A DNA stretch of 55,771 bases. Source: Alphaproteobacteria bacterium (GTDB lineage: Bacteria > Pseudomonadota > Alphaproteobacteria > Micropepsales > Micropepsaceae). Shown piece by piece: positions 1 through 8,812 of this stretch (its first letter is position 1; every line of letters begins with the position of its first letter). Location of the stretch: the NCBI GenBank assembly GCA_013697055.1, contig JACCXK010000137.1:1-55771 (forward strand), written 5' to 3'. Both the position numbers and the translations under genes were made by a program. Under the pieces are notes generated by a model. That model was not told where the DNA came from, did not search any database, and saw nothing but the letters and a program-made list of their open reading frames with translations.

Positions 1-1161
1 GCAGCCAGACTTCAAAGCCGATATGGGAATCGCTGGTGGGCGTGGCGGGCGCTGCACCTCTCCACCATCGCCGCCAAAAAGACCATCGCCGCCTATTACG
101 GCAAGCCGGCGGTGAAGAATTATTTCATCTCCTGCTCGGCCGGCAGCCATCACGCCCTGATGGAAGCGACGCGCTTTCCCGCCGACTATGACGGCATGGT
201 CGGCGGCGCGGCGCCCTACAAATGGACGTCGCTGATGCTGGGCCATACCTGGAATGCCCAGCCGGCGCTGAAAGATCCCAGCGCGTTGACGCGCGAAAGC
301 GTCGTGATCCTGCACAAGGCCATGATCAAAACCTGCGACAAGCTTGATGGGTTGGAAGACAGCCTGATCGCCGATCCACGCCGCTGCACCACCGATCCGG
401 TGCAGTTCCAGTGCAGCGAGACGCAAAAATCCGAATGCCTGACCCCGGTTCAAGTGGAAGCAGCGCGTCACATTTATTCCGGCGCAAAAAAATCCGACGG
501 CACCCAACTGATGCCCGGCCAGGTGCGCGGTAGCGAGCTGGGCTGGTACAACCAAAGCGGCGGCGCGACGCCGGGTGGCTCGAGCTGGGATTTCTGGCGC
601 CAGGCGGTGTTCCAGGATCCCGACTTCAAGAACGTCAATTTCGACTTCGACAAGGATACCGAGCGGGCGCTGGCGACCAAGTTCGCAGGAAAAACGCTGG
701 GCGAGGTCTATGACCAGACGGCGAACCTGGACGCCTATCGCGCCCGCGGCGGCAAGTTCATCTTCTTCCAGGGCTGGGCGGATTCGACCATCACCCCGAT
801 GATGGATGTGGAGTTTTACGCCCTCATCGTGGCGCGCTATAGCCAGGCCAAGGCTGACGACTTTTTCCGCTTCTTTCCGCTGACGGGCATGGGCCATTGC
901 AGCGGCGGCGAAGGCTTCTCCCATATCGGCGGCGCGACGGGCGTGCCGCTGCAGAACGACGCCAACCACGACATGGTGCGGGCGCTGGAAGCCTGGGTGA
1001 CCCGGAACGAAGCCCCTTCGGCCTTTATCGGGGCGCATGTGAATGATGACAAAAAAGTCACCGCCACGCGGCCGATCTGCCGCTATCCGCTGGAGGCGCG
1101 CTACAGCGGCCATGGTAACATGTTGGAAGCCGCCAACTTCACCTGCCGCCCGCCTCTCTAG
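1..1161 (+). CDS. Tannase/feruloyl esterase family protein, C-terminal part (cut by window start)
   Basis: The reading frame is open from base 1, so the N-terminus lies outside the window and about 386 residues are visible. It resembles the tannase/feruloyl esterase family of secreted alpha/beta hydrolases that cleave ester bonds of plant phenolics. The nucleophile motif C-S-x-G is at visible residues 45-48 (Cys45-Ser46). The likely acid is Asp261 in GWADSTITP and the likely base is His299 in MGHCSGG. This matches the family's Ser-Asp-His triad with a neighbouring Cys pair. The substrate cannot be told from the sequence. The gene ends about 190 bases before a metal exporter on the same strand and does not look operonic with it. 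Confidence 0.85.
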   Translation, partial: AARLQSRYGNRWWAWRALHLSTIAAKKTIAAYYGKPAVKNYFISCSAGSHHALMEATRFPADYDGMVGGAAPYKWTSLMLGHTWNAQPALKDPSALTRESVVILHKAMIKTCDKLDGLEDSLIADPRRCTTDPVQFQCSETQKSECLTPVQVEAARHIYSGAKKSDGTQLMPGQVRGSELGWYNQSGGATPGGSSWDFWRQAVFQDPDFKNVNFDFDKDTERALATKFAGKTLGEVYDQTANLDAYRARGGKFIFFQGWADSTITPMMDVEFYALIVARYSQAKADDFFRFFPLTGMGHCSGGEGFSHIGGATGVPLQNDANHDMVRALEAWVTRNEAPSAFIGAHVNDDKKVTATRPICRYPLEARYSGHGNMLEAANFTCRPPL

Positions 1162-1351
1162 GCGGTCCCGCGACCTTTTGGCCGGGTTGCAATGGCGCGG
1201 GCCGATGCCTATCTGCCGTTCATGATGATTGGCACTGTCAGGAATCCCCGGTTTTTGCTGTTCAGCGCGCTGTTCGCCGCCGGACTGATGCCGGCCTTTT
1301 TGGGCGCATTCGCCTAGGGATTTTAACCTGCCGAGGCGCTAAACTCCGGTC

Positions 1352-2353
1352 ATGGCGCACGATCACAGTTTGCATCCGCACGGACACGCGCACGGTCATG
1401 ACCACGGCCATGCGCACGATCAAGCCCCGGCCGGCGCGCATGATCATGGCATCTGGACGCGTGATCACGTCTTCCTGGGCAGCGGCCATTCCAGCGCCGA
1501 GACCCGCGCCAAATGGGCCGCCATCGTCACCGCCGTCTTTATGATCGTGGAGATCGTCTGCGGCCTTGCCTACCACTCCATGGCGCTCTTGGCAGACGGC
1601 GCACACATGGCGACCCATGTGGGGGCGCTGGGGCTTGCGGCCGGCGCCTATTGGCTGGCGCGGCGTCATTCGGGAAGCGGCCGCTTTACTTTTGGTTCGG
1701 GAAAGTTCGGAGACCTGGCGGCTTTTTCCAGCGCCATCATTCTGGGCATCACCGCGCTGGTCGTGGCGGTGGAGTCGATCCAACGCATCGTCACCCCTGC
1801 GACCGTTCAATATGGCGACGCGCTGCTGATCGCCTGCATCGGCCTTGGCGTCAACCTGGTCAGCGCCCTGATCCTCAAGGACAATCATTCCCACAGTCAT
1901 GGCGACCATTCCCATGGCCATGACAACAATATGCGCGCCGCCTATGTGCATGTGCTGGCGGATGCGGCCACATCGGTGCTGGCGATCATCGCGCTGGCAG
2001 CCGGCTATTATTACGGGCTTGGGATACTCGATCCCATCAGCGGCCTTGTCGGTGCATTTGTCATCGCCTCCTGGTCCTATGGCTTGATCCGCGACAGCGC
2101 CATGGTGCTCTTGGATGCCGATGCCGATCCCAAACAGTCCGACGACATCCGCGCCTTCCTGGAAAGCGAGCTCAAGGCCCGCATTCCCGATCTGCATCTG
2201 TGGCGGCTGGGCCCGGGCCATCGCGGCTTGATCGTGTCGCTGATCTCGCCCGACGCGATCAGCGCCGAGACCGTCAAGGCCACCCTGCGCCGCCAGTATC
2301 CGGACCTCTCCCATGTCACAGTCGAAGTCGCGGTCTGCGACGGCTGCACATGA
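1352..2353 (+). CDS. dmeF: Cation diffusion facilitator, DmeF-type divalent metal exporter
   Basis: This 333-residue inner-membrane metal/proton antiporter belongs to the cation diffusion facilitator family. The N-terminus (about residues 1-35) and the loop before the fifth membrane helix (about 175-192) are very rich in His and Asp, as in the DmeF/Co-Ni branch. The two HxxxD-type metal sites appear as ALLADGAHMATH (about residue 86) and HVLADAATS (about 200). Six membrane segments are followed by a cytoplasmic C-terminal domain. The stop overlaps the start of the next small gene (ATGA), so the two are probably co-translated. No DmeR-type repressor gene is adjacent. The exact metal (Co, Ni or Zn) is inference. 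Confidence 0.85.
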   Translation: MAHDHSLHPHGHAHGHDHGHAHDQAPAGAHDHGIWTRDHVFLGSGHSSAETRAKWAAIVTAVFMIVEIVCGLAYHSMALLADGAHMATHVGALGLAAGAYWLARRHSGSGRFTFGSGKFGDLAAFSSAIILGITALVVAVESIQRIVTPATVQYGDALLIACIGLGVNLVSALILKDNHSHSHGDHSHGHDNNMRAAYVHVLADAATSVLAIIALAAGYYYGLGILDPISGLVGAFVIASWSYGLIRDSAMVLLDADADPKQSDDIRAFLESELKARIPDLHLWRLGPGHRGLIVSLISPDAISAETVKATLRRQYPDLSHVTVEVAVCDGCT

Positions 2354-2574
2354 AATTCTGGAAGAAAAAACGCGCCCAAGTCGAGAACGCGGTTGACGAA
2401 GTGGCCGTCACCGCCACCGAGTTGGCCGAAAAGACCCTGACCATCGGGGCCGGCGGCGTGCTGCTCATGCTGGGTGCGGCGGCGGTGGGCGCAGCAGCGG
2501 CCTATGTCGCCAACCAGACGTATCAAAAGAAAAAGGCCGCCTCGAAGGCGGCCCGTTCCAAATCCGATAAATAA
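2350..2574 (+). CDS. Small single-span membrane protein of unknown function
   Basis: This 74-residue protein starts with ATG overlapping the stop of the metal exporter by four bases, which suggests translational coupling. It has a basic N-terminus (MKFWKKKR), one hydrophobic Gly/Ala-rich segment at about residues 32-55, and a very Lys/Arg-rich tail. No family is recognised. Coupling to a cation exporter suggests an accessory role at the membrane, but this is inference from position only. Confidence 0.6.
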   Translation: MKFWKKKRAQVENAVDEVAVTATELAEKTLTIGAGGVLLMLGAAAVGAAAAYVANQTYQKKKAASKAARSKSDK

Positions 2575-2579
2575 CCCGA

Positions 2580-2792
2580 TTAGCGGGGAATCAGGCCTTC
2601 GCGCTGCATGCGCTTGCGCTGCAGCTTGCGGTAGCGGCGCACGGCTTCGGCGCGCTCGCGGGCGCGCTTTTCGCTGGGCTTCTCATAGGCGCCGCGCAGC
2701 TTCATCTCCCGGAAGATGCCTTCACGCTGCATCTTCTTCTTCAGCGCCTTGAGCGCCTGGTCGATGTTGTTGTCGCGGACGATGATCTGCAA
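2580..2792 (-). CDS. rpsU: 30S ribosomal protein S21
   Basis: This 70-residue protein has the typical S21 N-terminus ([14 protein letters not shown]), then a highly basic helical stretch with KKKMQREG and an Arg-rich tail. S21 is a small-subunit protein that helps initiation. The length is normal for alphaproteobacteria. It is convergent with the small membrane protein gene, only six bases away, and divergent from def. Confidence 0.95.
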   Translation of the reverse strand: MQIIVRDNNIDQALKALKKKMQREGIFREMKLRGAYEKPSEKRARERAEAVRRYRKLQRKRMQREGLIPR

Positions 2793-2917
2793 AGCGGGCT
2801 CCGGGTCGGGAATTCAAGAGGCGCGGGTGATAGCAGACGGGATTTTGCCTGTCTACCCGCGCAAATTAACGCTCCCCGGCCTTGGCCCGATCCTTTTCGA
2901 GGGCCATATTTCAGGGC

Positions 2918-3466
2918 ATGGCTATCCTGAAAATCGCCCGCATGGGCCATCCCGTCTTGGCCACCCCGGCCCAGGCCGTTTCCGACCCCAAAAGTCCGGA
3001 AATTCGCCGCTTGGTCAATGACATGATCGAAACTATGATGGATGCCAACGGAGCTGGTCTGGCTGCCCCCCAAGTCCATGTTCCCCTGCGGGTGGTGATC
3101 TTCCAGGCCCCCGGCGAGCGCTCCGACCCCGGATTGGACGAAGACGAGCGGTTCGACCATGCCGCCCCCCTGACCGTACTGATCAACCCGGAAATCGCCG
3201 TTATGGACCCCACCCCCGAAGGCGGCTGGGAGGGCTGCCTGTCGGTGCCGGGCCTGCGCGGCTGGGTCGAGCGGCCGGCCCATATCCGCTATCGCGGCTT
3301 CGGCCTGGATGGGCAGATGATCGAGCGAGAGGCGCGCGGCTTTCATGCCCGGGTGGTGCAGCATGAATGCGATCACCTGGACGGGCGGCTCTACACCTCG
3401 CGGATGGGCGACCTGTCGCGGCTGATCTTTGAATCGGAAATCCGTCACTTCCAACAGGCAGGCTGA
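2918..3466 (+). CDS. def: Peptide deformylase
   Basis: This 182-residue metallohydrolase removes the formyl group from the initiator methionine of new proteins. All three family motifs are present: GAGLAAPQ (about residue 46), EGCLSVPG with the metal-binding Cys (about 108), and HECDHLDG with the two metal His and catalytic Glu (about 148). The internal ATG at 2918 gives the standard N-terminus MAILKIARMGHPVL. It is followed four bases later by the COQ9-like gene, so the two are probably co-transcribed. Confidence 0.95.
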   Translation: MAILKIARMGHPVLATPAQAVSDPKSPEIRRLVNDMIETMMDANGAGLAAPQVHVPLRVVIFQAPGERSDPGLDEDERFDHAAPLTVLINPEIAVMDPTPEGGWEGCLSVPGLRGWVERPAHIRYRGFGLDGQMIEREARGFHARVVQHECDHLDGRLYTSRMGDLSRLIFESEIRHFQQAG

Positions 3467-3470
3467 TGCG

Positions 3471-4184
3471 ATGAGCGACGAACCCAAGAACCCGTTGCGT
3501 AAAAAAGCAGCCCAGAAAACCGAGGCGCCCAAAGCGGACGCACCGAAGCCGGAGCGCATGGACGACCAGACCGCGCGCGAAGCGGTGCTGGCCGCCGCCC
3601 TGCCCCATGCCGCCTTTGATGGCTTCACCGACAGCGTGTTGCAGAAGGCCGCGATGGAAGCCGGCGTGAAGGATGTGGCGCGACTATTCGAAAACGGTCC
3701 CGTCAGCCTGATCGAATTTTATTCCACCTGGGCGGATGCCCAGATGGAAGCCAAACTGGCGGTGACGGATTTGAAGGCAATGAAAATCCGCGAACGCATC
3801 GCGGCCGCGGTGAAGGCGCGGCTGGCGGTCTTGCGGCCCCACAAGGAAGCAGCGCGGCGCGCCGCGGCGCTGCTGTCACTGCCCATGAACGCGGCCCTGG
3901 GCGCCAAGCTGCTCTATCGCACCGTGGACGCGATGTGGCGCGCCGCCGGCGACACCTCCACCGATTTCAACTTCTACACCAAGCGCGGCATCCTGGCCGG
4001 GGTCTACGGCTCCACCGCCATGCGCTGGTTCAACGATACGGGCGAGGATGAGAAGGCCACTGACGAGTTCCTCGCCGCCCGCATTGAGAATGTGATGCAG
4101 TTCGAGAAGTTCAAAGCCAAGGCCAAGGACGCGCTTGCGAACTTCCCGGCTTTTGCGAACTTCACCGGGCCGAAAACCAAGTAA
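3471..4184 (+). CDS. COQ9-family ubiquinone biosynthesis protein
   Basis: This protein of about 237 residues matches the COQ9 family, a lipid-binding TetR-fold-like protein that assists the hydroxylase step of ubiquinone synthesis in mitochondria and alphaproteobacteria. A Lys/Pro-rich N-terminal tail (residues 1-30) precedes the helical domain. Recognisable segments are AAMEAG, SLIEFYSTWAD, AVDAMWRAAGD-like, STDFNFYTKRGILAGVYGS and ATDEFLAARI. ATG 3471 is chosen because it sits just after the def stop. The gene ends at a long palindromic region. The role in quinone synthesis is from family knowledge. Confidence 0.85.
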   Translation: MSDEPKNPLRKKAAQKTEAPKADAPKPERMDDQTAREAVLAAALPHAAFDGFTDSVLQKAAMEAGVKDVARLFENGPVSLIEFYSTWADAQMEAKLAVTDLKAMKIRERIAAAVKARLAVLRPHKEAARRAAALLSLPMNAALGAKLLYRTVDAMWRAAGDTSTDFNFYTKRGILAGVYGSTAMRWFNDTGEDEKATDEFLAARIENVMQFEKFKAKAKDALANFPAFANFTGPKTK

Positions 4185-4189
4185 CGAAT

Positions 4190-4319
4190 GTCATTCCCGG
4201 CCGAGCGCAGCAACGCTGCGCGAGGGGAAGGGAACCCAGGTGGGGCGACCGGATCTAGTTTGGCCACCTGGGTCCCCTTCCCTCAGCGCGCCTATGGCGC
4301 GCTTCGCCGGGGATGACAG
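4190..4319. repeat. Long inverted repeat between convergent genes
   Basis: The two ends read GTCATTCCCGGC and GCCGGGGATGAC, and the inner arms read GGGAAGGGAACCCAGGTGG and CCACCTGGGTCCCCTTCCC. The DNA or RNA can fold into one long hairpin. It lies between the convergent COQ9-like and asd genes, where it could act as a bidirectional terminator or REP-like element. Confidence 0.7.
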
Positions 4320-5324
4320 TTAGAGAAGCTCTGCGATCTGCACCGCGTTCAAGGCCGCGCCCTTCAAGAGCTGATCGCCGGCCACGAACATGGCGACGGA
4401 ATGTCCGCTGGGATCGCTGACATCCTTGCGGATGCGGCCCACCAGAATATCGCCCTGGCCGGATGCATCGAGCGGCATGGGGAAATAATTTCTTGCCCGG
4501 TCATCCACGATCTTTACGCCCGGCGCCTGGGACAGGATGGCGCGCACCTCGTCTTCGGTGATGGGGTTCTCGCATTCGAAGGTGATGGACTCGCTATGGG
4601 CGCGCAGCACCGGCACGCGGATGCAGGTGACGCCGACGCGGATCTGCTCGTCCTCGAAGATCTTCTTCGTCTCCTTGATGACCTTGGTCTCTTCGTCATT
4701 GTAGCCGGTATCGGGGTCGATGGCGGTGTTGTGGCTGAAAACGTTGAAGGCGTAAGGGTGCGGCATCACTTTCGGCGTGAAGGGCTTGCCGTCCAGGAAG
4801 GCGCGGGTGCCGTCTTCCAATTCCTGCATCGCCGCCGCACCGGCGCCCGACGCCGCCTGGTAGGTGGAGATGATGACGCGCTTGATGCGGTTCTTCTGGT
4901 GGATGGGCCAGAGCGGCACCAGCGCGGTGATGGCCGAGCAATTGGGATTGGCGATGATGCCCTTGTGGTCGGCGATGCGGCGGGCATTGATCTCCGGGAT
5001 CACCAGCGGCACACCAACGTCCATGCGGAAGGCGGAGCTGTTGTCCACCACCACGGTCCCGGCCTTCACGGCCGCCGGCGCGAACGTCTTGGAAATGCTG
5101 CCGCCGGCCGAGAACAGGGCAATGTCGACACCGTTGAACGCGTCTTCGGTCAATTCCTGGATGGTCAATTCCTGGCCGCGAAAGCTCTGCTTCTGGCCGG
5201 CCGAACGCGCCGAGGCCAGCAGCTTGAGCGAGGCCAGCGGCAGCCCACGGCTTTCAATGCAGCCGACGAATTCGCGGCCTACCGCACCGGTGGCGCCCAC
5301 GATTGCTACGTTCTTGTTCTTCAC
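4320..5324 (-). CDS. asd: Aspartate-semialdehyde dehydrogenase
   Basis: This 334-residue enzyme reduces aspartyl phosphate to aspartate semialdehyde with NADPH, the branch step to Lys, Thr, Met and diaminopimelate. The nucleotide-binding motif GATGAVGREF is near residue 10 and the catalytic Cys lies in ANPNCSAI near residue 130. The start is GTG at 5324. It is preceded on this strand by AAGGAG at a good distance, while the nearby ATG at 5331 is out of frame. A terminator upstream separates it from the purE-purK operon, so it probably has its own promoter in the 5325-5343 region or reads through. Confidence 0.95.
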   Translation of the reverse strand: MKNKNVAIVGATGAVGREFVGCIESRGLPLASLKLLASARSAGQKQSFRGQELTIQELTEDAFNGVDIALFSAGGSISKTFAPAAVKAGTVVVDNSSAFRMDVGVPLVIPEINARRIADHKGIIANPNCSAITALVPLWPIHQKNRIKRVIISTYQAASGAGAAAMQELEDGTRAFLDGKPFTPKVMPHPYAFNVFSHNTAIDPDTGYNDEETKVIKETKKIFEDEQIRVGVTCIRVPVLRAHSESITFECENPITEDEVRAILSQAPGVKIVDDRARNYFPMPLDASGQGDILVGRIRKDVSDPSGHSVAMFVAGDQLLKGAALNAVQIAELL

Positions 5325-5343
5325 TGGTCATCTCCTTCAAGCA

Positions 5344-5376
5344 ATAAAAAAGCCCCGTCCGGTCTGGAGCGGGGCT
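5344..5376 (-). terminator. Rho-independent terminator of the purE-purK operon
   Basis: On the minus strand a GC stem (AGCCCC/GGGGCT) is followed by a run of six T. It lies about 110 bases after the small secreted-protein gene and just before asd. Confidence 0.8.
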
Positions 5377-5485
5377 TGGGTCTTCGGCGTGGCGTTTGTT
5401 TAAGCGCGCGCGATCCCAGCCCCATTAGGCTTGGTGGTCTTGCCAGTCTTCTCTTTCAAAGAAGTGCGCTTGGTCTTCAAGGTGT

Positions 5486-5791
5486 TCACGGCAGGGCTTT
5501 CAGTTCAGCGTCCATCGCGGCCAGCTTTTCCGGCGTCACGACGTCGGGCAAATACTGCACAACATCCGGCAGGGTCAAGTCCAACCCCTCATTGAACTGC
5601 GGATGATTGATCACCTCGGGGAAATATTTGAGGAAAATCGCCTTGGTGACGGGGTTGGCGGCCAGCTCGCCCATCTTGGTGGTCTGCACCGAATATTTCG
5701 CGGCGGGGGCGGTCGGCGCCGGTGCCGTGGGGGCTTGGGCATAAGCCGGCGCGGCAGCCAAAAGGACAAGGGCGGTCAGCAGAGATTTCAT
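5486..5791 (-). CDS. Small secreted protein of unknown function
   Basis: This 101-residue protein has a clear Sec signal peptide ([20 protein letters not shown]). An Ala/Pro/Thr linker and a compact domain of about 65 residues follow, with KYFPEVINHPQFNEGL and VTPEKLAAMDAEL. Its start overlaps the purK stop by four bases (ATGA), so it is the last gene of the purE-purK operon. No domain family is recognised. The link to purine synthesis is probably only co-transcription. Confidence 0.7.
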   Translation of the reverse strand: MKSLLTALVLLAAAPAYAQAPTAPAPTAPAAKYSVQTTKMGELAANPVTKAIFLKYFPEVINHPQFNEGLDLTLPDVVQYLPDVVTPEKLAAMDAELKALP

Positions 5792-6870
5792 GGCATTCTC
5801 CCTTCCAGACGGGTGATGTGCCCCATCTTGCGGCCCGGACGGGCTTCTTTCTTGCCATAGAGATGCAGCGCCCCGCTTTTGGCAAGGCTTTCCCAGGCAT
5901 CGGCCTCATGCCCGATGACGTTTTCCATCACCGCATCGGCGTGACGCGCAGGATCGCCCAACGGCCAGCCGGCCACGGCGCGGATATGCTGCTCGAACTG
6001 CGAACAGGCGCAGGCCTCGATGGTCCAATGGCCGCTGTTATGGACGCGCGGCGCGATCTCGTTGACCAACAGCGCGCCGTCCTTGCCCACAAAAAGTTCG
6101 ACCGCCAGCACGCCGACATAATCCAGCGCGTCGGCGATGGTCTTGGCCATGGCCTTGGCGTCGTTCACTTGGGCGGCGCTGAGGCGTGACGGCACGGTGG
6201 AGCGGCGCAGGATATGGTGTTCGTGTTCATTCTCCGGCGGATCGAAGGCAGCAAAAGCGCCGTCGGCGCCGCGCGCCGCCACCACCGAAACTTCGCAGGA
6301 AAAATCGACAAAGCCTTCCAGGATGGACGGCGCGTTCTTGAAAGAGCTGAACGCCTTCACCGCTTCGTCGGCGGATGCCACTTTCGCCTGGCCCTTGCCG
6401 TCATAGCCGAAGCGGCGGGTCTTCAAGATGCCGCGCCCGTCTAGCTTGGCGAACGCCGTGCGCGCCTGATCCGCTGACGTCACATCGAAAAAGGGTGCCG
6501 TCTTCAGCCCCAGCTTTTCGACAAAGCTTTTTTCCGTCAACCGGTCCTGGGTCATCGCCAGGGCATGGGCGCCGGGGTTCACCGGCACGCGCTCGGCCAG
6601 AAGGGCGATGGCATGGGCGGGAAGATTCTCGAACTCGAATGTCACCGCATCGCAGACCTCCGCGAAACTGGCCAGCATCTCCAGATCGTCATACGGCGCA
6701 TCCATCGCCTGTTCCGTGACCTGGAAGGCCGGCGCGTCCGGCGTGTCGTTGTAGATGCAGGTCTGCAATCCCAATCGGGCCGCCGCCATGGCCAGCATGC
6801 GGCCCAGCTGGCCGCCGCCGACAATGCCTATGGTGCCGCCCGGGGGAACGGGGTGATCCAATTTCTTCAT
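5788..6870 (-). CDS. purK: 5-(carboxyamino)imidazole ribonucleotide synthase
   Basis: This 360-residue ATP-grasp enzyme carboxylates aminoimidazole ribonucleotide using bicarbonate and ATP, and PurE then rearranges the product. The N-terminal motif [13 protein letters not shown] is followed by the ATP-grasp core with [12 protein letters not shown] and the metal site in [13 protein letters not shown]. The length is typical. The start overlaps the purE stop by four bases, giving purE-purK-small secreted protein on one transcript. Confidence 0.96.
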   Translation of the reverse strand: MKKLDHPVPPGGTIGIVGGGQLGRMLAMAAARLGLQTCIYNDTPDAPAFQVTEQAMDAPYDDLEMLASFAEVCDAVTFEFENLPAHAIALLAERVPVNPGAHALAMTQDRLTEKSFVEKLGLKTAPFFDVTSADQARTAFAKLDGRGILKTRRFGYDGKGQAKVASADEAVKAFSSFKNAPSILEGFVDFSCEVSVVAARGADGAFAAFDPPENEHEHHILRRSTVPSRLSAAQVNDAKAMAKTIADALDYVGVLAVELFVGKDGALLVNEIAPRVHNSGHWTIEACACSQFEQHIRAVAGWPLGDPARHADAVMENVIGHEADAWESLAKSGALHLYGKKEARPGRKMGHITRLEGRMP

Positions 6871-7382
6871 TTCGGTTTCTTGGCGACCGACCTGGTCTGC
6901 TTGTCGCGCCAGGCATCCAGCCGCTTCTTCACGCCCAGATCCGAAAGGCCAATGATCGCGGCGGCATGCAGCGCCGCATTCTTGGCGCCGGCTTCGCCGA
7001 TGGCAAAGGTTGCCACCGGCACGCCGCCCGGCATCTGGGCGATGGAGAGCAGCGAATCCAGCCCCTTCAAGGCGCGGCTTTCCACCGGCACGCCCAACAC
7101 CGGCAAGGTGGTCATGCTGGCGACCATGCCCGGCAGATGCGCCGCGCCGCCGGCGCCGGCGATGATCACCTTGATGCCGCGCGCTTCGGCTTCCCTGGCA
7201 TAGGCCGCCATGCGGTCGGGGGTGCGGTGGGCGGACACGATGCCGGTTTCATGGGAGACCCCCAGCGCCTCCAGCATGTGACTGGCGCCTCTCATGGTCG
7301 CCCAATCGGACAGGCTGCCCATGATGATGCCCACCTCTGCCCTTTTGGGGGACGGTCTGGCGGCTTTGCTTCGGGTTGCCAT
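6867..7382 (-). CDS. purE: 5-(carboxyamino)imidazole ribonucleotide mutase
   Basis: This 171-residue class I PurE has the motifs [12 protein letters not shown] (residues about 18-30), SAHRTPDRM and [11 protein letters not shown]. It converts N5-CAIR to CAIR next to purK. A short Arg/Lys-rich N-terminal extension precedes the core. It is divergent from the diguanylate cyclase gene, with about 150 bases for promoters in between. Confidence 0.96.
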   Translation of the reverse strand: MATRSKAARPSPKRAEVGIIMGSLSDWATMRGASHMLEALGVSHETGIVSAHRTPDRMAAYAREAEARGIKVIIAGAGGAAHLPGMVASMTTLPVLGVPVESRALKGLDSLLSIAQMPGGVPVATFAIGEAGAKNAALHAAAIIGLSDLGVKKRLDAWRDKQTRSVAKKPK

Positions 7383-7531
7383 GGGGATGCTCCAGCGAAG
7401 CGGCGCAGTATAGGCAGCAAAAAGCCCAAGGAAAGAGCCGTTTTAAGACTCGTTAACCATTCCTTGAGAAGGATAAACGCATTCTTAAACCCGCGGCCGG
7501 TAGCTTTGCCCGGCCAGAAGGCGAATCCGCG

Positions 7532-8266
7532 ATGAAAGTCGAACGCAACAGCCCCTCCCGGCCGACACGCTCGGTGGCCCAGGCCGCTTATGCCCGCCGG
7601 GTCGAAGCCACCGATAGCCTGGGCGGTGCGGATTCGCTGGCGCCCGCGGCCAGCGTGCTGGGTATTCCCGAGGCCGAGTTCACGCCCAAGGTGCGAGACG
7701 CCATCATGGGGTTGATGAGCGAAGTGGACAGCCTGCGCCGCGAGCTCAGCCAGACCCGCGACCGGCTGGACGAGGTGGAAAAGACCGCCGACCAGGACGG
7801 CATGCTGCCACTGCTCAACCGCCGCGCCTTTGTGCGCGAGCTGACGCGCTACATCGCCTTCACTGGCCGCTACAACACGCCGGCCTCGCTGATCTATTTC
7901 GATCTCAATCACCTCAAGCGCACCAACGACACCCATGGCCATGCCGCAGGCGACGCGGTGCTGTCGCATTTCGCCGATGTGCTGCAGGCGCATGTGCGCG
8001 ACAGCGATTGCGTGGGGCGGCTGGGCGGCGATGAGTTCGGCGTACTGCTCTCCCACGCCAACCAGGAACAGGCCTTGAAGAAGGCCGACATCCTGGCGGC
8101 GGCGCTGGAAAATTCGCCGACCAACTGGAACGGCCATGCCATTCCCATCAGCTTCGCCTATGGCGCATTCGAGCTGAAAGCGGGCGATAATCCCGACACT
8201 GCCATGGCGCGCGCAGACCAGGCGATGTATGCGCAGAAGAAGAGCCAGCGCGCGGCTGCCGAGTAG
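7532..8266 (+). CDS. GGDEF diguanylate cyclase
   Basis: This 244-residue protein has an unstructured and coiled N-terminal part (about residues 1-85) and a GGDEF domain. The active-site motif RLGGDEFG is near residue 165. An intact inhibitory site RDSD lies exactly five residues before GGDEF, so the enzyme should make cyclic-di-GMP and be product-inhibited. There is no membrane segment and no recognisable sensor domain, so it is probably cytosolic. The N-terminal RRxxSLxxxD-like coiled region resembles a dimerisation helix. Confidence 0.9.
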   Translation: MKVERNSPSRPTRSVAQAAYARRVEATDSLGGADSLAPAASVLGIPEAEFTPKVRDAIMGLMSEVDSLRRELSQTRDRLDEVEKTADQDGMLPLLNRRAFVRELTRYIAFTGRYNTPASLIYFDLNHLKRTNDTHGHAAGDAVLSHFADVLQAHVRDSDCVGRLGGDEFGVLLSHANQEQALKKADILAAALENSPTNWNGHAIPISFAYGAFELKAGDNPDTAMARADQAMYAQKKSQRAAAE

Positions 8267-8269
8267 CGG

Positions 8270-8677
8270 CTATTGCGCCACCCGGTCCATCGCGTGTGCG
8301 ACGGCGTCCGCTTTTTCCATTTCGGGCGTATAGGCTTCGATCTTCTGGACATTGCAGCTGCGCCCCAGGCCGCCGAAATCGGTATCGCGCCGCGACACCA
8401 GGCTGTCGCCCCTTTCCACACAGGCCAGGCGTGATTGTTCCATGGTCTGGAATCCCAGCCGGCTGGTGTCGTCCAGCGCGCGGCAGGCGCCGGCAAAGCT
8501 GACCAGGAACTTCTGCTTGGCGTGATCGGTGACGATTACCGCGCGATTGCCCAGACGGGGCTGGAACGCGGCGGTTTGGGTGCGCTGCAGGCAAACCGGC
8601 GCGGCCATCGCCGAGACAGTGGAAAGCACCAAAAAGACAAGGGCCGCGTTGCGCATCTTCCCGATACGCAAACACAA
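8270..8677 (-). CDS. Small secreted protein of unknown function
   Basis: This 135-residue protein carries a Sec signal peptide ending near AMA-AP. Met8 (8656) is an equally good start and gives a tidier signal. The mature part has four Cys (VCLQRT, GACRAL, RLACVERGD, GRSCNVQ), which suggests disulfide bonds in the periplasm. It may belong to an uncharacterised proteobacterial family (DUF6491-like), but this is weak. It is convergent with the diguanylate cyclase gene, four bases away. Confidence 0.6.
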   Translation of the reverse strand: MCLRIGKMRNAALVFLVLSTVSAMAAPVCLQRTQTAAFQPRLGNRAVIVTDHAKQKFLVSFAGACRALDDTSRLGFQTMEQSRLACVERGDSLVSRRDTDFGGLGRSCNVQKIEAYTPEMEKADAVAHAMDRVAQ

Positions 8678-8699
8678 CCCTTACGGATCAAAACCCGAA

Positions 8700-8812
8700 A
8701 ACCTCCTATTCGTCATGGCCCGCTTTATGCGGGCCATCCATACGGTAACAAGGTCATGGATGGCCCGGACAGTCGCTAGCGACAGCGTAGCGACGGGTCA
8801 TGACGAAAGTGG
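8700..8812. repeat. Palindromic intergenic sequence
   Basis: CGTCATGGCCCG near the left end and CGGGTCATGACG near the right end are inverted copies. An inner pair GGGCCATCCAT/ATGGATGGCCC also folds. The site sits at the 3' end of icd and looks REP-like. Confidence 0.5.
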